Assembly: GCA_025330725.1 (NCBI GenBank)
Contig: JAIWND010000026.1
Coordinates: 186,001 to 250,000, forward strand
Origin: Chlamydoabsidia padenii
Taxonomy: Eukaryota; Mucoromycota; Mucoromycetes; Mucorales; Cunninghamellaceae
Length of the DNA: 64,000 nt
Direction of reading: 5' to 3'
A program made the position numbers and the translations under genes. This document shows, piece by piece, positions 23,905 through 37,295 of the stretch. Numbering within the stretch: the first letter of the stretch is position 1; the number at the start of each line of letters is the position of its first letter. Below the pieces are notes generated by a model. The model was not told the origin of the DNA and did no database searches. It saw only the letters and a list, made by a program, of their open reading frames with translations.

Positions 23905-24908
23905 ATGAAACTACCTGAAGGAAAAACACTTTATGATATATTAGAAATCGACAAGAAACAAGTTGATCAAGACGAAAACCTCATTAAAAAAGCGTACCGA
24001 CGATTGGCACTTAAATATCATCCTGACAAACAACTTAAAAAGGATCAAGATGCAGGAACTGAAAAAGAAAACACCACACAACACTTCCAATTGGTTGGTT
24101 TTGCTTATTCTATTCTCAACGATGCTTCCAAACGAAAACACTATGATCTCACTAAAGAACTTGACGGGGCAGACTCCTTCTTAACTGGCGACAAGGATTG
24201 GACCGACTACTTTAAGGAACTTTGGCAAGGTGTGGTCAGTGAAGAAACCATTACTGCTCATGCATTGAAGTACCAAGGTAAGAGTGAATAAAACAATATA
24301 TTTCTACTTCTATTACTTTTGTTGACTTGTGTATTAACTCACTCGCTTTTTTTTTTTTGTTTACTGCGGGGGAAACACATAATATCAATATAGGGTCAGA
24401 AGAAGAACAAGAAGATGTGCTCAAATACTATACCAACCTCAAAGGCAACATGGATCATATATTGGCTCACGTAGAACACAGCAAAGCAGCCGATGTACCT
24501 CGCTTCATCGATATAATCAACACCGCCATCCAAAATAAAAAGGTCGAAACGTACCCCGCCTTTGCTAAAACCACCACCAAATCAGCTCAATTAAGACGTA
24601 TCCAAAAGGAGAAGGCGGAAACAATAGCAGCAGAAAAGGCCAAGGCGAAGGAAAAGAAGGATACAACAGAAAAACAGGATGATGGTAATGATGGGTTGGA
24701 CTCATTAAAGGAAATGATGAAGGCTAGGCAGGTACAACGGAAAAATCAAATGGAGGAAATGCTAACGAAAATGGAGGAGAAAGCGACCAAAAAAATGACA
24801 TCCAACAAAAACAAACCATCCTCTACAACAAGTAACAAAGGACAAAAACGACATCATGACAATGAAGATGCAGCAAAAACAAGAAAGAAGACTACTAAAA
24901 GGACGTAA
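23905..24908 (+). CDS. J-domain protein, DNAJC9-like
   Basis: Two exons (23905-24277 and 24394-24908). An N-terminal J domain is clear: TLYDILEIDKKQVDQDENLI, KKAYRRLALKYHPDK with the HPD motif that stimulates Hsp70, then FQLVGFAYSILNDASKRKHY. After it come KDWTDYFKELWQGVVSEETI and the EEEQEDVLKYYTNLKGNMDH block, matching the DNAJC9 middle region that binds histones H3-H4 in animals. The C-terminal third is a charged Lys/Glu coiled coil with basic stretches (KTRKKTTKRT) suited to nuclear import. About 295 residues. A histone-chaperone/Hsp70 co-chaperone role is inferred from the family. It converges with the PEX8-like gene (357 bp between stops). Confidence 0.83.
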
Positions 24909-25265
24909 CACCAATCACACCTGCAAGATTCCAATTGAATCTAGATTAGTATATAGGATTAGCATCAATCACCCCATTTTTATATAACCATAGCTTATTA
25001 ATAAACTCTATTATTACTTTTGCAATAAAGCTGTCTTTATCTTTGTTTGCATATTGTGTCATTCATGCAATACATACCCCGTGTCGCATTGTTTTATTAG
25101 GCGTAATTATTATGCTGTGTTGCATACATGTAAAGAAATGCTGCCAATGATGTATATCGTAAAATAATGTTTTATTGATCAAAATCATACAATCAGGGGG
25201 GTACAAACAAATCTATTTTAAAAGGGCTTCTATATTTATAATCCAGTAAGGTGAGAATCCATCCA

Positions 25266-26043
25266 TCATAAGTCAAGTTGACGTTTCAATTCCAAATACC
25301 AACCCACAGCTTCCACTCGGCGCATATCGGAAATACCAGACCCGCTGACGGTTTCGAATACTATCTTGAGTGTCGCTTGTTGCATCCCCTTGGTTTCTTG
25401 TTGCTTGATGAGTTTGTCTACCAAAGTCAAAGCCTGACCAAAGAAGGGACCGAGGGATAAGGGCTTCAATAGATCAATGAGTAAAACAAGGTATTCCGAT
25501 CGTAAAGTGATGGTTTGTTCGTCGTCTCCAAGTTGTTTGATCTTTTCCAAAACATGTTGTACCGTCATCCATGCTACCGCATCATCCAATTCACATAAAG
25601 ATTGGACCATTGTTACATAAGCAAGACGGATTTGATGATGAGTCAAAGGTTCCGGGAAGTTCTATACAATAAGAGAAAGAGAAAGAGAGAGATCGTCATT
25701 AGTCTCTTTTTTTTTTTTTTTTTTTCTTTTGTTCTTTATCGAGACTTACATTGATCAGTATTGAGGCATATCCACCAGCAAGTTCGCGAGAGATAGGTTT
25801 CTGTGCTGCAAAGATACTTAATGTCGCCGCATGAGCACTTTCGTAGAGATCCTTGTCAATGATTGTTTTCCATTTCAAGATAGGGTAGATCACAGGCAAG
25901 ATGTCACATTCCACTACTTGATCGTCCAATTCAGTCATCACTTGTTCGGCCAGATTCATGAAGAATAAGAGTCGGTTCAGTTGGATAGGTGACAAAAGAT
26001 TCACAGTCGGAGTTTGATCATATGTGTAACTATTCGATCCTAC

Positions 26044-26085
<42 letters not shown>

Positions 26086-28270
26086 GTGGCCATTCTACTA
26101 TAATGATATGTGAGATGTAATCTAAATATTACCATATTCGCGGAATGATAATGACATAAACTTGTTCAGTTGACACTTGTTGTCATCATGTTTTAAATAA
26201 GCTACAGAGTTTGCTAACGTATCTTGATATGCTTGGAAGCCATTCGCCGATCCCAGTTTTTCGTTGATAAAGTTCAAGTTGGCATAAATGGATAGAATCC
26301 CTTGAGCTAATAAAATAAAAACATTTGATTTTAATTCACCTTCTATTTCCATGATAAGATTCCTTACCTGTATTAGGGACCTTGATAAGGCCGAATCCAT
26401 CCGCGACATCCACTGCCACCGCCTTTAAAATAGCCGTATAGGCAAACACCATTGTCTTGAAGATAGACCACATGTTGGATTCGATATTCTTGTACGCCTT
26501 CAGTTCATCTAGGGAAACGACAAATATTAAAGTTAGTACCTTGATTGTCCTTTTTTTTTTTTTTTTTTTTTTTTTCTTACCAGCACTCATGGTGGATCCC
26601 TCTTTCCTAGTAATGTATCGATCCCAGTCAATAAAAACATTATAAGATAAGCCGTCCAATCTATACAACACAAATAGATTCATTAGTATGATGATCATAC
26701 AAAAAAAAAAAGGGAAGGGGGAGAGGGGAGGAGGAATTACCTGTCAATGGAGGACTGGATCACATCTGCTCCACCTGAAACATTCTGTTCCAGTATAACA
26801 TGAATCACTTTTCCAATAGACCGAGAGATTCGTCCAATTTCTTTGTACAAGAGGTTTTTTTGCAAGTCCACCAGCACCGTTTCGTTTTCCAATTGGTGTA
26901 ATAACTGACCGTTTTTCCATAGCATATCACTGGTCGAGAAGAAGGAGATAAGTACTTGAAGTAACGCCTATATAAAAGTGCATCATTTAATTAACATGTC
27001 ATTCCTCCCCCCCCTCAATGTGTATATTACTTACCTTTAGGTCGAGATCTTTCATCACTTCCACCTGTATATTGGGCAAGCACTGACCACTAAAGTAGGC
27101 AATGACATCTTGATTTACAGCAAAGGAGGTACTTTGGTTCAGGTCGATTGATTGTTGTAATACCTTTTCAAAGTGCGAGATGAGGAGTTCCTGGGCTTTT
27201 CTTGATATATCCTGGATCTTCTTTGTCTTTTCTCCCTGATTGAATTGAAGCATGCGTCTATAGCCAGAATCGTGAAGAAAGAAAGAGAAAGAGAGAGGAG
27301 TGAGTAAAACATATATTTCAAACATTTATTTATTTGACTTACACAATCCCAGCAATAATAGCCACTTTTACAAAGTAAGCAGGAAGACCATCACCTGAAG
27401 CACTGTTGGCCTCGTTTTGCAAAATGTTTTCCGCCAAAGAATATAATGTGTCAAGATCAGCTTCGGCCCTAGTCGTAGGTTTCAGTTGAGATCGGATATC
27501 AACAGCATGTTCCATGAGTAAGCCAATAGACCAAGCACCTTGAGGGAATCGACCTGCTTCCAACTGCACCGACGCCTCCACCAAATGTTGACAATGCTCC
27601 ATTTCAAATACGTTTAGCGCTGTCGATCTAGCCAAAGTATGAGCCACACCTGCTTCTAAAGCTTCCACCATCAATCCATTATCCGATTGTTGTTGTTTCT
27701 GTGTGTAGAGTCGAATGATTTGAGTCATGGCATTCAACAGAGTTTCTTCGTTAAAGGTCTTTGGGGCACAACCAACAAAAGCGACAAGACCCATCCAAGC
27801 ATTCTTTCGAAGTGACAAAGTTGAGTCACTCAAACTATCAAGAGACAATAGTTTTTCATAAAATAGCTTCAATACGGTCACCAGCAAAGCTTCGTTGTGT
27901 CCATTAAAACCAGATGTAGAGACAGTACCAGAAAGTCTACGAGTCCAAACAGACAAAAGATTAAAGATAGCATCCAGACCTTGTTCATTCTTGTCCTTTT
28001 CGAATTGACCTTCCAAAGTTAGTAGTGTGTGAAGAAGAGCATCTGTGAACCAAGTTAAAGGTAAATGTTGGCTGTATGTTGAGAGTTGATCAACATGTTG
28101 GAGGACCTATACGCAAAATCCAAAAGTCGTTTAATAAAACTATGTATGCATAAAAAGTCGTGAACTATTACCTGGTCTTTTGGAAGAGATGCATGTTGTA
28201 AAAGAGAAGAATAGCTATTGGATAGTGTGGTACTTAAAGCCTTCAAGTCGACTTGTTGTTCTGTAGCCAT
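25266..28270 (-). CDS. PEX8-like peroxin (large alpha-helical protein)
   Basis: Start at 28268-28270 (MATEQQVDLKALSTTLSNSY). An upstream in-frame ATG at 28327 lies nearer the promoter motif and is less likely. Eight or more exons end in LKRQLDL with TGA at 25266-25268. The protein is all-helical with no known catalytic motif. Several blocks match what I recall of fungal PEX8: MWSIFKTMVFAYTAILKAVA, then YANLNFINEKLGSANGFQAY, then LYESAHAATLSIFAA, then LTHHQIRLAYVTMVQSL followed by DDAVAWMTVQ. PEX8 is an intraperoxisomal import-complex organiser. The C-terminus here is not a canonical SKL-type PTS1. One intron carries (GA)16 at 26051-26082. The family call rests on pattern memory, so it is moderate. 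Confidence 0.6.
26051..26082. repeat. (GA)16 microsatellite in a PEX8-like intron
   Basis: Uninterrupted GA dinucleotides, intronic. Confidence 0.9.
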
Positions 28271-28348
28271 GGGTAAAGGTGAATATTGAAGTAGGAAGAA
28301 AGGCGGGGAAATCATTTTGTCATTCAAATTATCTTTTGAAGGAAAGAT

Positions 28349-28362
28349 GGCGGGATTTCAAA
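28349..28362. promoter_or_regulatory. Promoter-motif copy shared by PEX8-like and SIP3-like genes
   Basis: GGCGGGATTTCAAA, 79 bp upstream of the PEX8-like start and 183 bp upstream of the SIP3-like start, in a 274-bp divergent promoter. Confidence 0.55.
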
Positions 28363-28544
28363 TCTACTTTTTTTTATGTCCTCCCCGAACTGGCGTTTCC
28401 CCATTTTGGCTCCCTCTCTTTTCTTTACTTTTAACTTCTTCATCCACAATTCTGCTTGCTTCTTTTTACCTCTCTTTATAAAATTATACCTTCTTTTTTA
28501 CCTTCCCTGCGTACACAAGACGAGTCATCAGCTTTACATATAGC

Positions 28545-31500
28545 ATGCAACCTTCTTTGATAACGTTGAATGACGCTATAACTGATTCACCGGTTTACCG
28601 TGCCAACATACACCACTTTGACGAACAACTAGACCTTTTGGAAAAATGGCTGGATGCACTCTCTAAACACTTGAAACTATATTGTGAAAGATTGAACAGT
28701 AAGTACGCATCATATTCATACCTGAAAAAAGGGGTAACTACTAACTTGCTATTTTTAGAGTTTAACTTGGAAACGAACTTGGTGTGTAAAAAGGCGATCC
28801 CCGTCGGTATTGATAACGCTCTAGTTGGTAAAATGGAAAACAAAATATAACAGTAATGAAATGAAATGACCACTCTTCCAACTTTTTTTTTTTTTTTTTT
28901 TTTTTTCTTCTAGATCCTCATTTTACTGGTGCTGTTATCAAAAGCTTCTCTGATGCTTTACAAACAAGCTTAGCCTTCAAGACTAAATTGGTAAAGTAGC
29001 TAATGTATTTGATATTGAAGGGTGTGGCTGTGATTATTACTGACAAACATTCTTCTATTAATAGGTATCCGATCTCGAAGACAACTTTATCCAACCTCTT
29101 CAACAATTTGTCAAAGTGCAACTCAAGGAATTCAAGGTAAAAGATATAGAAAACCTTTATGGTAATTGGAATCCAACTGACAGGTGTTTTACTTTATGGG
29201 GGGATAGGACTTTCGAAAACAGCATGAAAAGGCCTTGGAACGATACGAAGCACAATTGACGAAATACTCATCCCAAAGCAACACCAAAGAAGTCTCTGCA
29301 TTACGTGAAGAAGCCTTCCGCTTACATGAAGCTCGTAAATGCTATGTCCATATGTCTGGTCAACATGTTGTACGCCTTCTTCAATTCAGATCGGCGTTGG
29401 AACATACTCTGGTGGAACAATTCTCGGCGGCGACACTGGCTCATTTGAATGATTTTGATGGTGGAATGAATGTATGGCAAAAATTGGACACACATTTGGC
29501 ATCTTGGAAACAATGGCTGGTGGATGTAAGTACCAGGGAATAGGGGCTCAAATAAAAGATTACTGTTTATTAACACTTTTGATTTCTCTCTTTTCTAGGA
29601 CAAAAGTACCTGTAATTATCAACTACTCAAGCTTCAAAATACTCGTAAAGAATTGGAAAATGAATTCATCAACCAAACTCAGCCTCCTCGTGATCTTGAC
29701 AGATATGCTCCTTCAGCCTTCAACTCAATGCTTCATTCACCAATGGCAAAGCACTTTTCGATGGATCTAATGGAAAAGTCTACTTCTGATCAGCAACAAC
29801 AACAGCAACAACAGCATAAAGCACATCAGAAATGGGGTTATTTGTTTACTCGTGGTACTCGTGGCTACTGGACTCGTCGTTGGTTCTTCTTGTATGATGG
29901 CTACTTTGGATCTTGTCTCGTCAATGCCTCTCCCAAGTTGAAAGGCGCTATCAGCTTAGATGAACGGGTATCTGTCCTCTTGTCCGAAATCAAACCTATC
30001 GCTGATATTGACCGTCGGTATTGCTTTGAAGTGGTTTGTATCCAAAAGTAAGTATCAGGAAAGAAAAAAAACAAAACATATAGGTTTATGCCAAACTAAT
30101 CTAATTCTCTACAAATAGATCTCCTATTGTTTTACAGGCGGAAACTGAGGATGAAATGAAGGATTGGATTTCAGCATTCGACAAAGCAAAGCGACTTGCC
30201 ATACAAAATGAACAATTGCCTTCTCGTATAGCCACAACTCCAGCTGCCGTCGATGAACACAACAATGAACCATCCGAATCACACGAACTCAACAAGCGAT
30301 CTTACAGCCATGTTGACGCATCAACATCCTTCATCTCTGACAATACGACCAAGTCATCCCATGAACAATCAACATCAAAACCCAGCAATTCTGAACCCAT
30401 CATCCATCATGATTCTCAACCCACTATTGTACTTTTATCTACTTCAGCTGATAACGATCGTGTATCATTGGCCAATTCGACATCATTAACACCACTGCTC
30501 GTATGGGAAGCTGCTCGTGCTCCGACAACACAACCTGGCTCTTCACACTTTATGCCATCAGCATCTTCACCATTACATCCACTCATGCTTGATAATGACT
30601 CGAAACATCAAGACAACAACAACAGCAATAAAGGACAATCTAATAGTGGCGATGCCTTCAACAATGTCAACAGCAATGGAATCCGATTACCACCCAAGCG
30701 ACCTTTGAATATATCTTTAGCCTCTGACAAATCCTCAGGTACAGCTACTAATACTGGATGGGGTATACCTTGGACACTAGTACCCAGCATGTTTCAATCC
30801 TCTGGTGATAACAATGATCCACCACCTACTCCTTCAGTTGTCCCACCTACTCCTTTGATTGGTGATGTAGATGGTCATCAAGTCATCTGGCCTACAAATC
30901 TTGATGGCAATGCTGTACCCAAGATTGAATTGGTGGACTACTCTGCAGAATTGGAAAGGCGGAACCAGGAACTTCGTACTTTGTTTGGCGGTGTGGCAGC
31001 GCATGAAGTTGTATTGGATGGTAAGATAAAAAGGATTGCGATATCAAAAAAAAGTACTAACTAAAACTTTTTATTATAGCATTCATCTGCTCGCTCAAGA
31101 AACCACCGAATTCATCCAACAGAGACAAGAATACATCTAAAGAAGAGGACGATCTTAATTGGCCAACATCCCCTATTGGATCTGGAAGCCCCTTGGAACA
31201 AATGGAACAAGAATTACAACATCAATTGACTCAAAACGTAAAACCACCAACTTCGGAATTCGGCTACTCTTATACCGGTCGGGCCTTTGTAACGCAAGAA
31301 ACTTTCTGGTTATACAGTTGTGTGATGATGACTTGTGTACATACTGTGGCTGTGCGGTTAAAAGACATTAACAACATTCGCCTTGTCCGAGATCCTTCTA
31401 TTACCAATACTGGGAAACAATCCAACATTGCTCTGGCCATTGATCTCAAACAAGATGATATCTCGCCTAAACGTGAACCTTTGATGTTGGTGACTTTGAT

Positions 31501-33983
31501 GGACGATATTGAAGTCGTAGCGGAAAAACTAAGGATCGCGGTGGATAATGCCAAATGTCCAGAGGTAAGCCTTGAAGGGGGAGGGGAATAGAATGCACAT
31601 GATAGATCACTCACAATTTACTAACCACTATATATATACATAGCCTGGACCATTACAAACCATGTATGACATCCTACACCATATGTCTGCAGTCATGTCG
31701 AAAAAGAAGAACACAGCAATCACCACCATCATCAAATCTGAACCTGTCAAAGCCCACTCATCACCCGATCTTATGCAACGCCCCAGATCCAATAGTAGCG
31801 GCGACATTCACGGCATGGAACCAGCCTCTTCTCCTATACCGTCCTCATCAGCATCATCTCGACTGGAGCGGATGCGAAGAAAGAAAGGTGGTAAAAACAC
31901 CAATGGAAGTAGCGGCACCGATAACAAACATCATCCAAAGTCAGGGGCATTAGCAGCAGCAATGATGGCGGCTACTGTTGCTGGTGGAGGCAGCTTCTTT
32001 GATGTCAGTAAAATGAACGAAGTAGATCTGATGGCTAACAATGGGGACAACAGTAAACACGTCTCTCGAAAACACAACATATCTGATCCACCTCACCCTA
32101 CTGGCTCTTTCAACAAAATCACCAAAGATACAAAGACCGAAGAAAATATGACAAAGCCCGACTCAGGACCGGATTCTTCGACTATCGAAGGTATGTTAAC
32201 TTTTTTTTTTTTTTTGTATAATGTGCTCAAGCTGTGTCGAATGACTTACTCACGCCCTCTTTTTGTAAAAAAAAATAATAATACTTAGATGACCTTCCTT
32301 CTCATATACAAGCTCCAGCGGGTCCTATCAACTGTAACTGCAATGATCATCTGGAAAAAATGGAATATGAAATGGACTTACCTATATCGGCCAAACGATT
32401 ATACGAAGTACTTTTTTCGGAGGAATCAACAGGGGCAGCTGCGAATGGTGGTATCTTGAATCAAAAAATAATAGCAAGTGGCAGTCGAGGTAAGCAATAT
32501 GTGTTAATTGCAACAAAGAAGCTTTGTATGCTTAATCTCACTTTTATCTTCTTTGTAGATCTCTCTGTTAGCGCATGGTCTGATGTGGATGGGAAACAGC
32601 AACGAATATTAAAGTATATTATGCCTGTCAATAATCCTATGGGTAAGTTATAAACATAAAGGTTTATTTGATATCCGAATTACTGATCTCCCTATCTCTA
32701 TCCTTCTTCTTCTTCAACATGCCTACTCGGGTTACTTAGTCAAGGTCAAGGAAGCAGAAGTGGTGGAAACTCAAATAGTTTTGAAAAAGGAAGACTATAT
32801 GTAAGTGTTAGGTCATAGAAAAAAAAAAAAAAAGCAAACAGATTGTATTCTAACACTCTATGTTATAGGCGATATGTAATTCAGATCTCAACCAAATGCG
32901 CACAATTACCATATGCCGACGCTTTTATTCCATCCATTCGATACTGTATCAGTTGGGTATCACCGACTCAATCAAAACTGTCGATCTGCATGGGCGTCAA
33001 ATTTGTTAAGAACATCCTGGTCAAGAGTAAGTCTACCTCAATAAAACACGGCAAGGAAGGAAACATACTAATGCATTTTGATTTTTGTGATTCCAGGCAT
33101 GGTGATGAAGGCTGCATTAAAAGGGATGGGTGAAAGCATCACACAATTTACACCAATGATCGTGGATTTATGTGACAAACTCAACGGAGGACCAAGAAAA
33201 GACATGTCTACGGGTAATAACCTCGGTGATGGCCAAACGGGTGAAGCGAAAACAGCAAATGCGACAACCTCTACTACATCAATGACCAACAAACAACCAG
33301 AAACAAAGAAGCAAGATAATGAAGGATGGTATGGTCAACTCTTGGACATTTGGGAAGTGGTGGAAGATCTGTTACCATTTCCTACTGTTAGTCTTCTTGT
33401 TGGCTTGTTGGCTCTGTGGCTCCTTTGGGTCTGGTTACGCTCAGGTTCAAATAAACAACATGGACTTTACAAACAAACCGCCGATCGTCAAGTTATATCA
33501 CGCGCTGTCTATTTGCGTGATGTGGAAGATGGATTGATAAACTATAACACGACAATACAACAAGTCTCATATATGGATCCTTATTGGTAAGACACAAACA
33601 CGGAGGATATTAGATCATGATCTCATGGCATTTACTTTTTATCTTTATGTAGTTATCAACTTTATTTACAATCTAAATCAGACAACATCAATAACACCAC
33701 TTCAAATACAATGGATCTCTGGTTTAGTCCTAAACATTACACATTTGCAGTAGAACTGCTCTTTAGTCGGGAAAGGTTGGCCATTCTTCGACATGATACC
33801 CTAGTGATCTTCCAATTACTCAACCAAGTAGACGCTCAGCTTTCGGAAAATGAATACGTCAATTGGTTACTGGATGGAAGGCTCGAGTGTCATTCTGCTG
33901 TGACCATGGATAATGCTAGCAAGTGTGAAGCCATTTATCACCAACTACAATCTTTGAATACACCGCCATCTTCTTACACATAG
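28545..33983 (+). CDS. BAR-PH-GRAM-VASt lipid-transfer protein (SIP3/YSP1, LAM family)
   Basis: Large multi-exon gene from ATG 28545 (MQPSLITLNDAITDSPVYR) to TAG 33983. Domains in order: a BAR-like helical region (about 28545-29720); a PH domain (about 29820-30190: WGYLFTRGTRGYWTRRWFFL, DRRYCFEVV, DEMKDWISAFDKAK); a long low-complexity Ser/Asn linker; a GRAM-like domain (FGYSYTGRAFVTQETFWLYS, MMTCVHTVAVRLKDINNIRL, DDIEVVAEKLRIAV); and a VASt/StART-like sterol-binding domain (EYEMDLPISAKRLYEVLFSE, SWVSPTQSKLSICMGVKFVK). A C-terminal transmembrane segment follows (FPTVSLLVGLLALWLLWVWL). This matches yeast Sip3/Lam3 and Ysp1/Lam1, which move sterol at ER-plasma membrane contacts. Poly-Gln (QQQQQQQQ) precedes the PH domain. 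Confidence 0.88.
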
Positions 33984-34361
33984 AATCATACAATAGGTCT
34001 AGTGATAGTTATGTATATATATATACCAAGTACCATATATAGAACCTTTTTTTTTTTTTTTTAAATAAAGACTTTATCTTCTTGAAATAAAAATTGTCAT
34101 ATCATGCATGTATTAACATTTCCCCTCCTCGTAATACTTATACTTTTTTATCCATTGTAGCCCACTTTAATGAAGGTTTTTTACCTACCACATATAGTCT
34201 GTCGATCCATTCAGTCTGTTCCTGATAAACCATAACACAAAAGAGATTGATTTTATTGGGTTATAAAGCATTAAAAAAAAAAAAAAAAAGAAATTATATA
34301 CACATCATCTAAACTACATCACTATATTTCCTAGGATCAAGATATAAACCATTTGATCTTT

Positions 34362-34923
34362 CTACACAGGACCAGTACCACCAGGGATAAGCTAAACCAA
34401 TACATACGAGTTAGTCAAAAAAAAAAAAAAAAGTCTATTCTACACACACATATATATATAAAAGGTTTGCCTACGTACCGCACAAATATTGTTGCCATTC
34501 AATAAGATCTGATCCAGTTTGTGAGTTTTATAACCGTCTTGTGTGTTTTCACTACAAAGAGAAAGAGGATGGTTAAATTATATTACGTGTTTTTTTTTGA
34601 TGATAGTTGACTTACTATTCAGTGACATCTTCTAACACCATATCTATTAATATAAAATGTTAGTATAAACAAGAGGGGGTAATTTAATAGAGGTGACTTA
34701 CTGACAAAATCATCAAAGCCAAGTAATTTACCAGTGAACTCCTTTTCACTTTTCATCACCACCCAGATCCTCGATCCAATACATTTGTCGATAAGTTCTA
34801 TCCAAAGAGTAAATGGAAGAAAAATAAAAAGAGTCAGTTCTACAATGTCTCTGTTTTCATTCCATCTTTTGTAATTGGATCAAGCATAAACTTACCAAGA
34901 GGTAATAGTTGTGAGGTGGCCAT
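34362..34923 (-). CDS. LSM5: U6 snRNA-associated Sm-like protein LSm5
   Basis: Five tiny exons reconstructed by hand: 34896-34923, 34702-34797, 34616-34643, then one ending near 34480 and one at 34362-34391. No exon is long enough to stand out as an ORF. The product (about 84 residues) starts [20 protein letters not shown] and continues [32 protein letters not shown], then [18 protein letters not shown], which are Sm motifs 1 and 2 with LSm5-specific residues (GFDDFVNMVLEDV, LLNGNNI). LSm5 is part of the LSm2-8 ring on U6 snRNA and the LSm1-7 ring in mRNA decay. Phases agree at every junction. A motif copy lies 68 bp upstream. Confidence 0.93.
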
Positions 34924-34990
34924 GTTTTTTTCTGTCTGTTTGTGAAAAAGAGAGGAAAGAAACAAAAATTCAAATGATCGAAAAAAAAAA

Positions 34991-35004
34991 CCGGGATTTA
35001 AAAA
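34991..35004. promoter_or_regulatory. Promoter-motif copy upstream of LSM5
   Basis: CCGGGATTTAAAAA, 68 bp upstream of the LSM5 start. A second variant, GGCGGCATTCCAAAA, follows at 35005-35019. Confidence 0.55.
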
Positions 35005-35019
35005 GGCGGCATTCCAAAA

Positions 35020-35806
35020 TTGGGCAAGCAGGGGAAAAAAAAAAAAAAAAAAAGAGAACGCATAATTTGCATGAATGAAATCTAGAGTGGGTTACTCATC
35101 CAAATGCTACCTGGTTCATGTATCGATTTGTTCAAGTGCTATCTAGGTGTAATTGACAATGATTGTTTCAAATAGGCATAGTCATAACAGAGAATCTAGA
35201 TCCAGTTCCCAGAAAAAGCAAAGGCTATTAAGTATGAATACAATGATGTCTCATTACAATAAAATGAATGTTATCAACACAACCTGAAAATAAGTTTAGG
35301 GGGATAATCCCACTGATAATTTTGACAGTGACTCCGAAACGACGATCGCATAATTTGTTACAGTTAGGATTGCATTGAGAGCAGCTGCCATTTCATGATT
35401 GTTACCACTACCGAGATCCGTCATGAAATAAATAATCAAATGTGCATTCTGTAATATGAATCCCCATTATACCATAATTTAAACATTGTATAAAGGAAGC
35501 AATACTTTTAAAAGGTCATTTTATGCAAGACTCTTGTTTAGGATTAACATTTGAATTCCCGCCACTTAACCCCCGTTATTTGTTTGCTTTTCCAAGCTGG
35601 TAAGCATCATCCTTTCTAGTCAAACATTAAGCTTCCATCAAGTGTTTGCTATAGATAATGCAAATCGGAGAAAGAAGAAAAAGTTACTATTTGCACTGAT
35701 ACATCACAATGGAGATTTCATCGGGTGTCACGATCGGCATTTAAATATTTCCTTTGACAGGCTCACGCTTATTTTTTCCCACCTTTCTTTTCCCTCCTTC
35801 ACTCTC
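35020..35806. other. Divergent intergenic region LSM5/GDSL esterase
   Basis: No gene found. TTTGAATTCCCGCC at 35550-35563 combines a perfect TTTGAA with TTCCCGCC and is the likely promoter motif for the esterase. ATTTAAATATTTCC near 35739 is AT-rich and could serve as a TATA-like region. Confidence 0.5.
35550..35563. promoter_or_regulatory. Promoter-motif copy upstream of the GDSL esterase
   Basis: TTTGAATTCCCGCC, 244 bp upstream of ATG 35807. Confidence 0.5.
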
Positions 35807-37295
35807 ATGATTCTTTTACTTATCTACACTACTTTTTTAAACTGGATATCACTCTCTGGTTGTTTGGCAAAAGTCAGTAATATAGTTGTGTTTGGGGATT
35901 CTTATTCAGGTAAACACTAGTGAAAATAAAACCAAAAGTAGGTAAATGAAAATAAAATAAAATAAAAAGGTGAAGGCATTAGATCTAATACTATGACACT
36001 CACTTCTTTGACCATAGATGTAGGTAAAATTCACCAATCAAGTAACGGCCCGTTATGGAGTCAACATTTGGCCGTTGGATGGAATTCAACACTTTACAGT
36101 TTTGCGTTTAATGGGGCCACCTGTGACCGAACTTTACCAGCTGCACCACCAAGTATTGTTGATCAAGTAGAAATGTATTATCACCAACATTTGGATCTAT
36201 TACCTGACGAAACTGTATATGCTTTTTGGGTGGGTCACGATGACATTTATGAAATCATACGAGCTAACAATAACGGTAAGTATCAAACAGGAATCCCTTT
36301 TTTACTGTTGACTTAGTCTCTTGTCGTTTTATTTACAAATATAGGTTATGATGAAGAAGCACTCGTGGACTGTATCATGCATCAAATGGTAAAAAGCGGA
36401 GGGGTGTATGTGGATAGGATATGGGGTACTGATAACATGCTAACCATTCTATATACTTCTTTTTTTACCCTTTTAGCGAAATGTACGCAAAGTCTTTGGA
36501 TCGAATCGGTATCTTATGTTTACTCTAGCACCAACAGAAAGCATGCCATACTTTAAAGACAATGACAAGAAGGATGAATTGGAACGATACAAGAAAGTGG
36601 TGGACAATGTTAACAAGAAGTTACACGAAAAGGTCTATAACATGGTCAGGCGTCATCAATGGTTGGAATTGGATTTGGTGGACACTCACGATTTACTCAA
36701 GGATATGAGCAGCACACCGACTGAATTTGGATTCAACGATGGACAACATTCTTTCTGGGACACATGTCAAGGGAAATGTAATGATACGATGGATAGCTAT
36801 ATTTGGTGGGACAAGACACACTTGACGGGTAAGGCTCATCGGGTGATCGCCAACAGTATCCTATTATCAAACTCCTTGGAACCTTCTGGCACCATCCTTG
36901 TCGGTGACAGTAGTAGTAGTATGGGGACCACAAATGACTTTATCCATTCGCCTGCCGGGTCTCGCTTCAGATCACCTCATTTTACTGCAATACACAACAC
37001 AGGCTTAATGGAGCAACTAGTCAAGGAATTGAATACCAGGAAACCATCAACGGATAATACAACAAACATGGATGGGGTGGGCAATCACGGTGGGCTGTGG
37101 ATTCGACCTCTGCCTTTGATCATTCTTTCGGTGATTTGCTTTTGCATGATGTATATGGTTTACAATAAACGGGCAAAACGACGTGGTGGGAATATGGCAG
37201 CATTATCTAGATTAGTTAGAAATAGTAATGGAAAAAATAATCATGGTAGATTCTCCCCTCTTCCAAGCATAGAAACATCATCCAATATTGTATAG
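35807..37295 (+). CDS. GDSL/SGNH-family esterase with C-terminal membrane anchor
   Basis: Exons 35807-35909, 36018-36275, 36345-36388 and 36477-37295. Start chosen at 35807, giving a signal peptide (MILLLIYTTFLNWISLSGCL). Block I is VVFGDSYSDVG with the catalytic Ser split across intron 1. Block II is FAFNGATCD. Block III reads FWVGHDDIYE, so the usual oxyanion-hole Asn (GxND) is replaced by Asp. Block V is WWDKTHLTGKAH with the catalytic Asp/His pair. The C-terminus has a transmembrane helix (PLPLIILSVICFCMMYMVYN) followed by a basic cytosolic tail (KRAKRR), so the enzyme is probably displayed outside the cell or in the secretory lumen. Related fungal enzymes include CE16 acetylesterases and thermolabile-hemolysin-like lipases; the substrate cannot be read from sequence. 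Confidence 0.82.
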
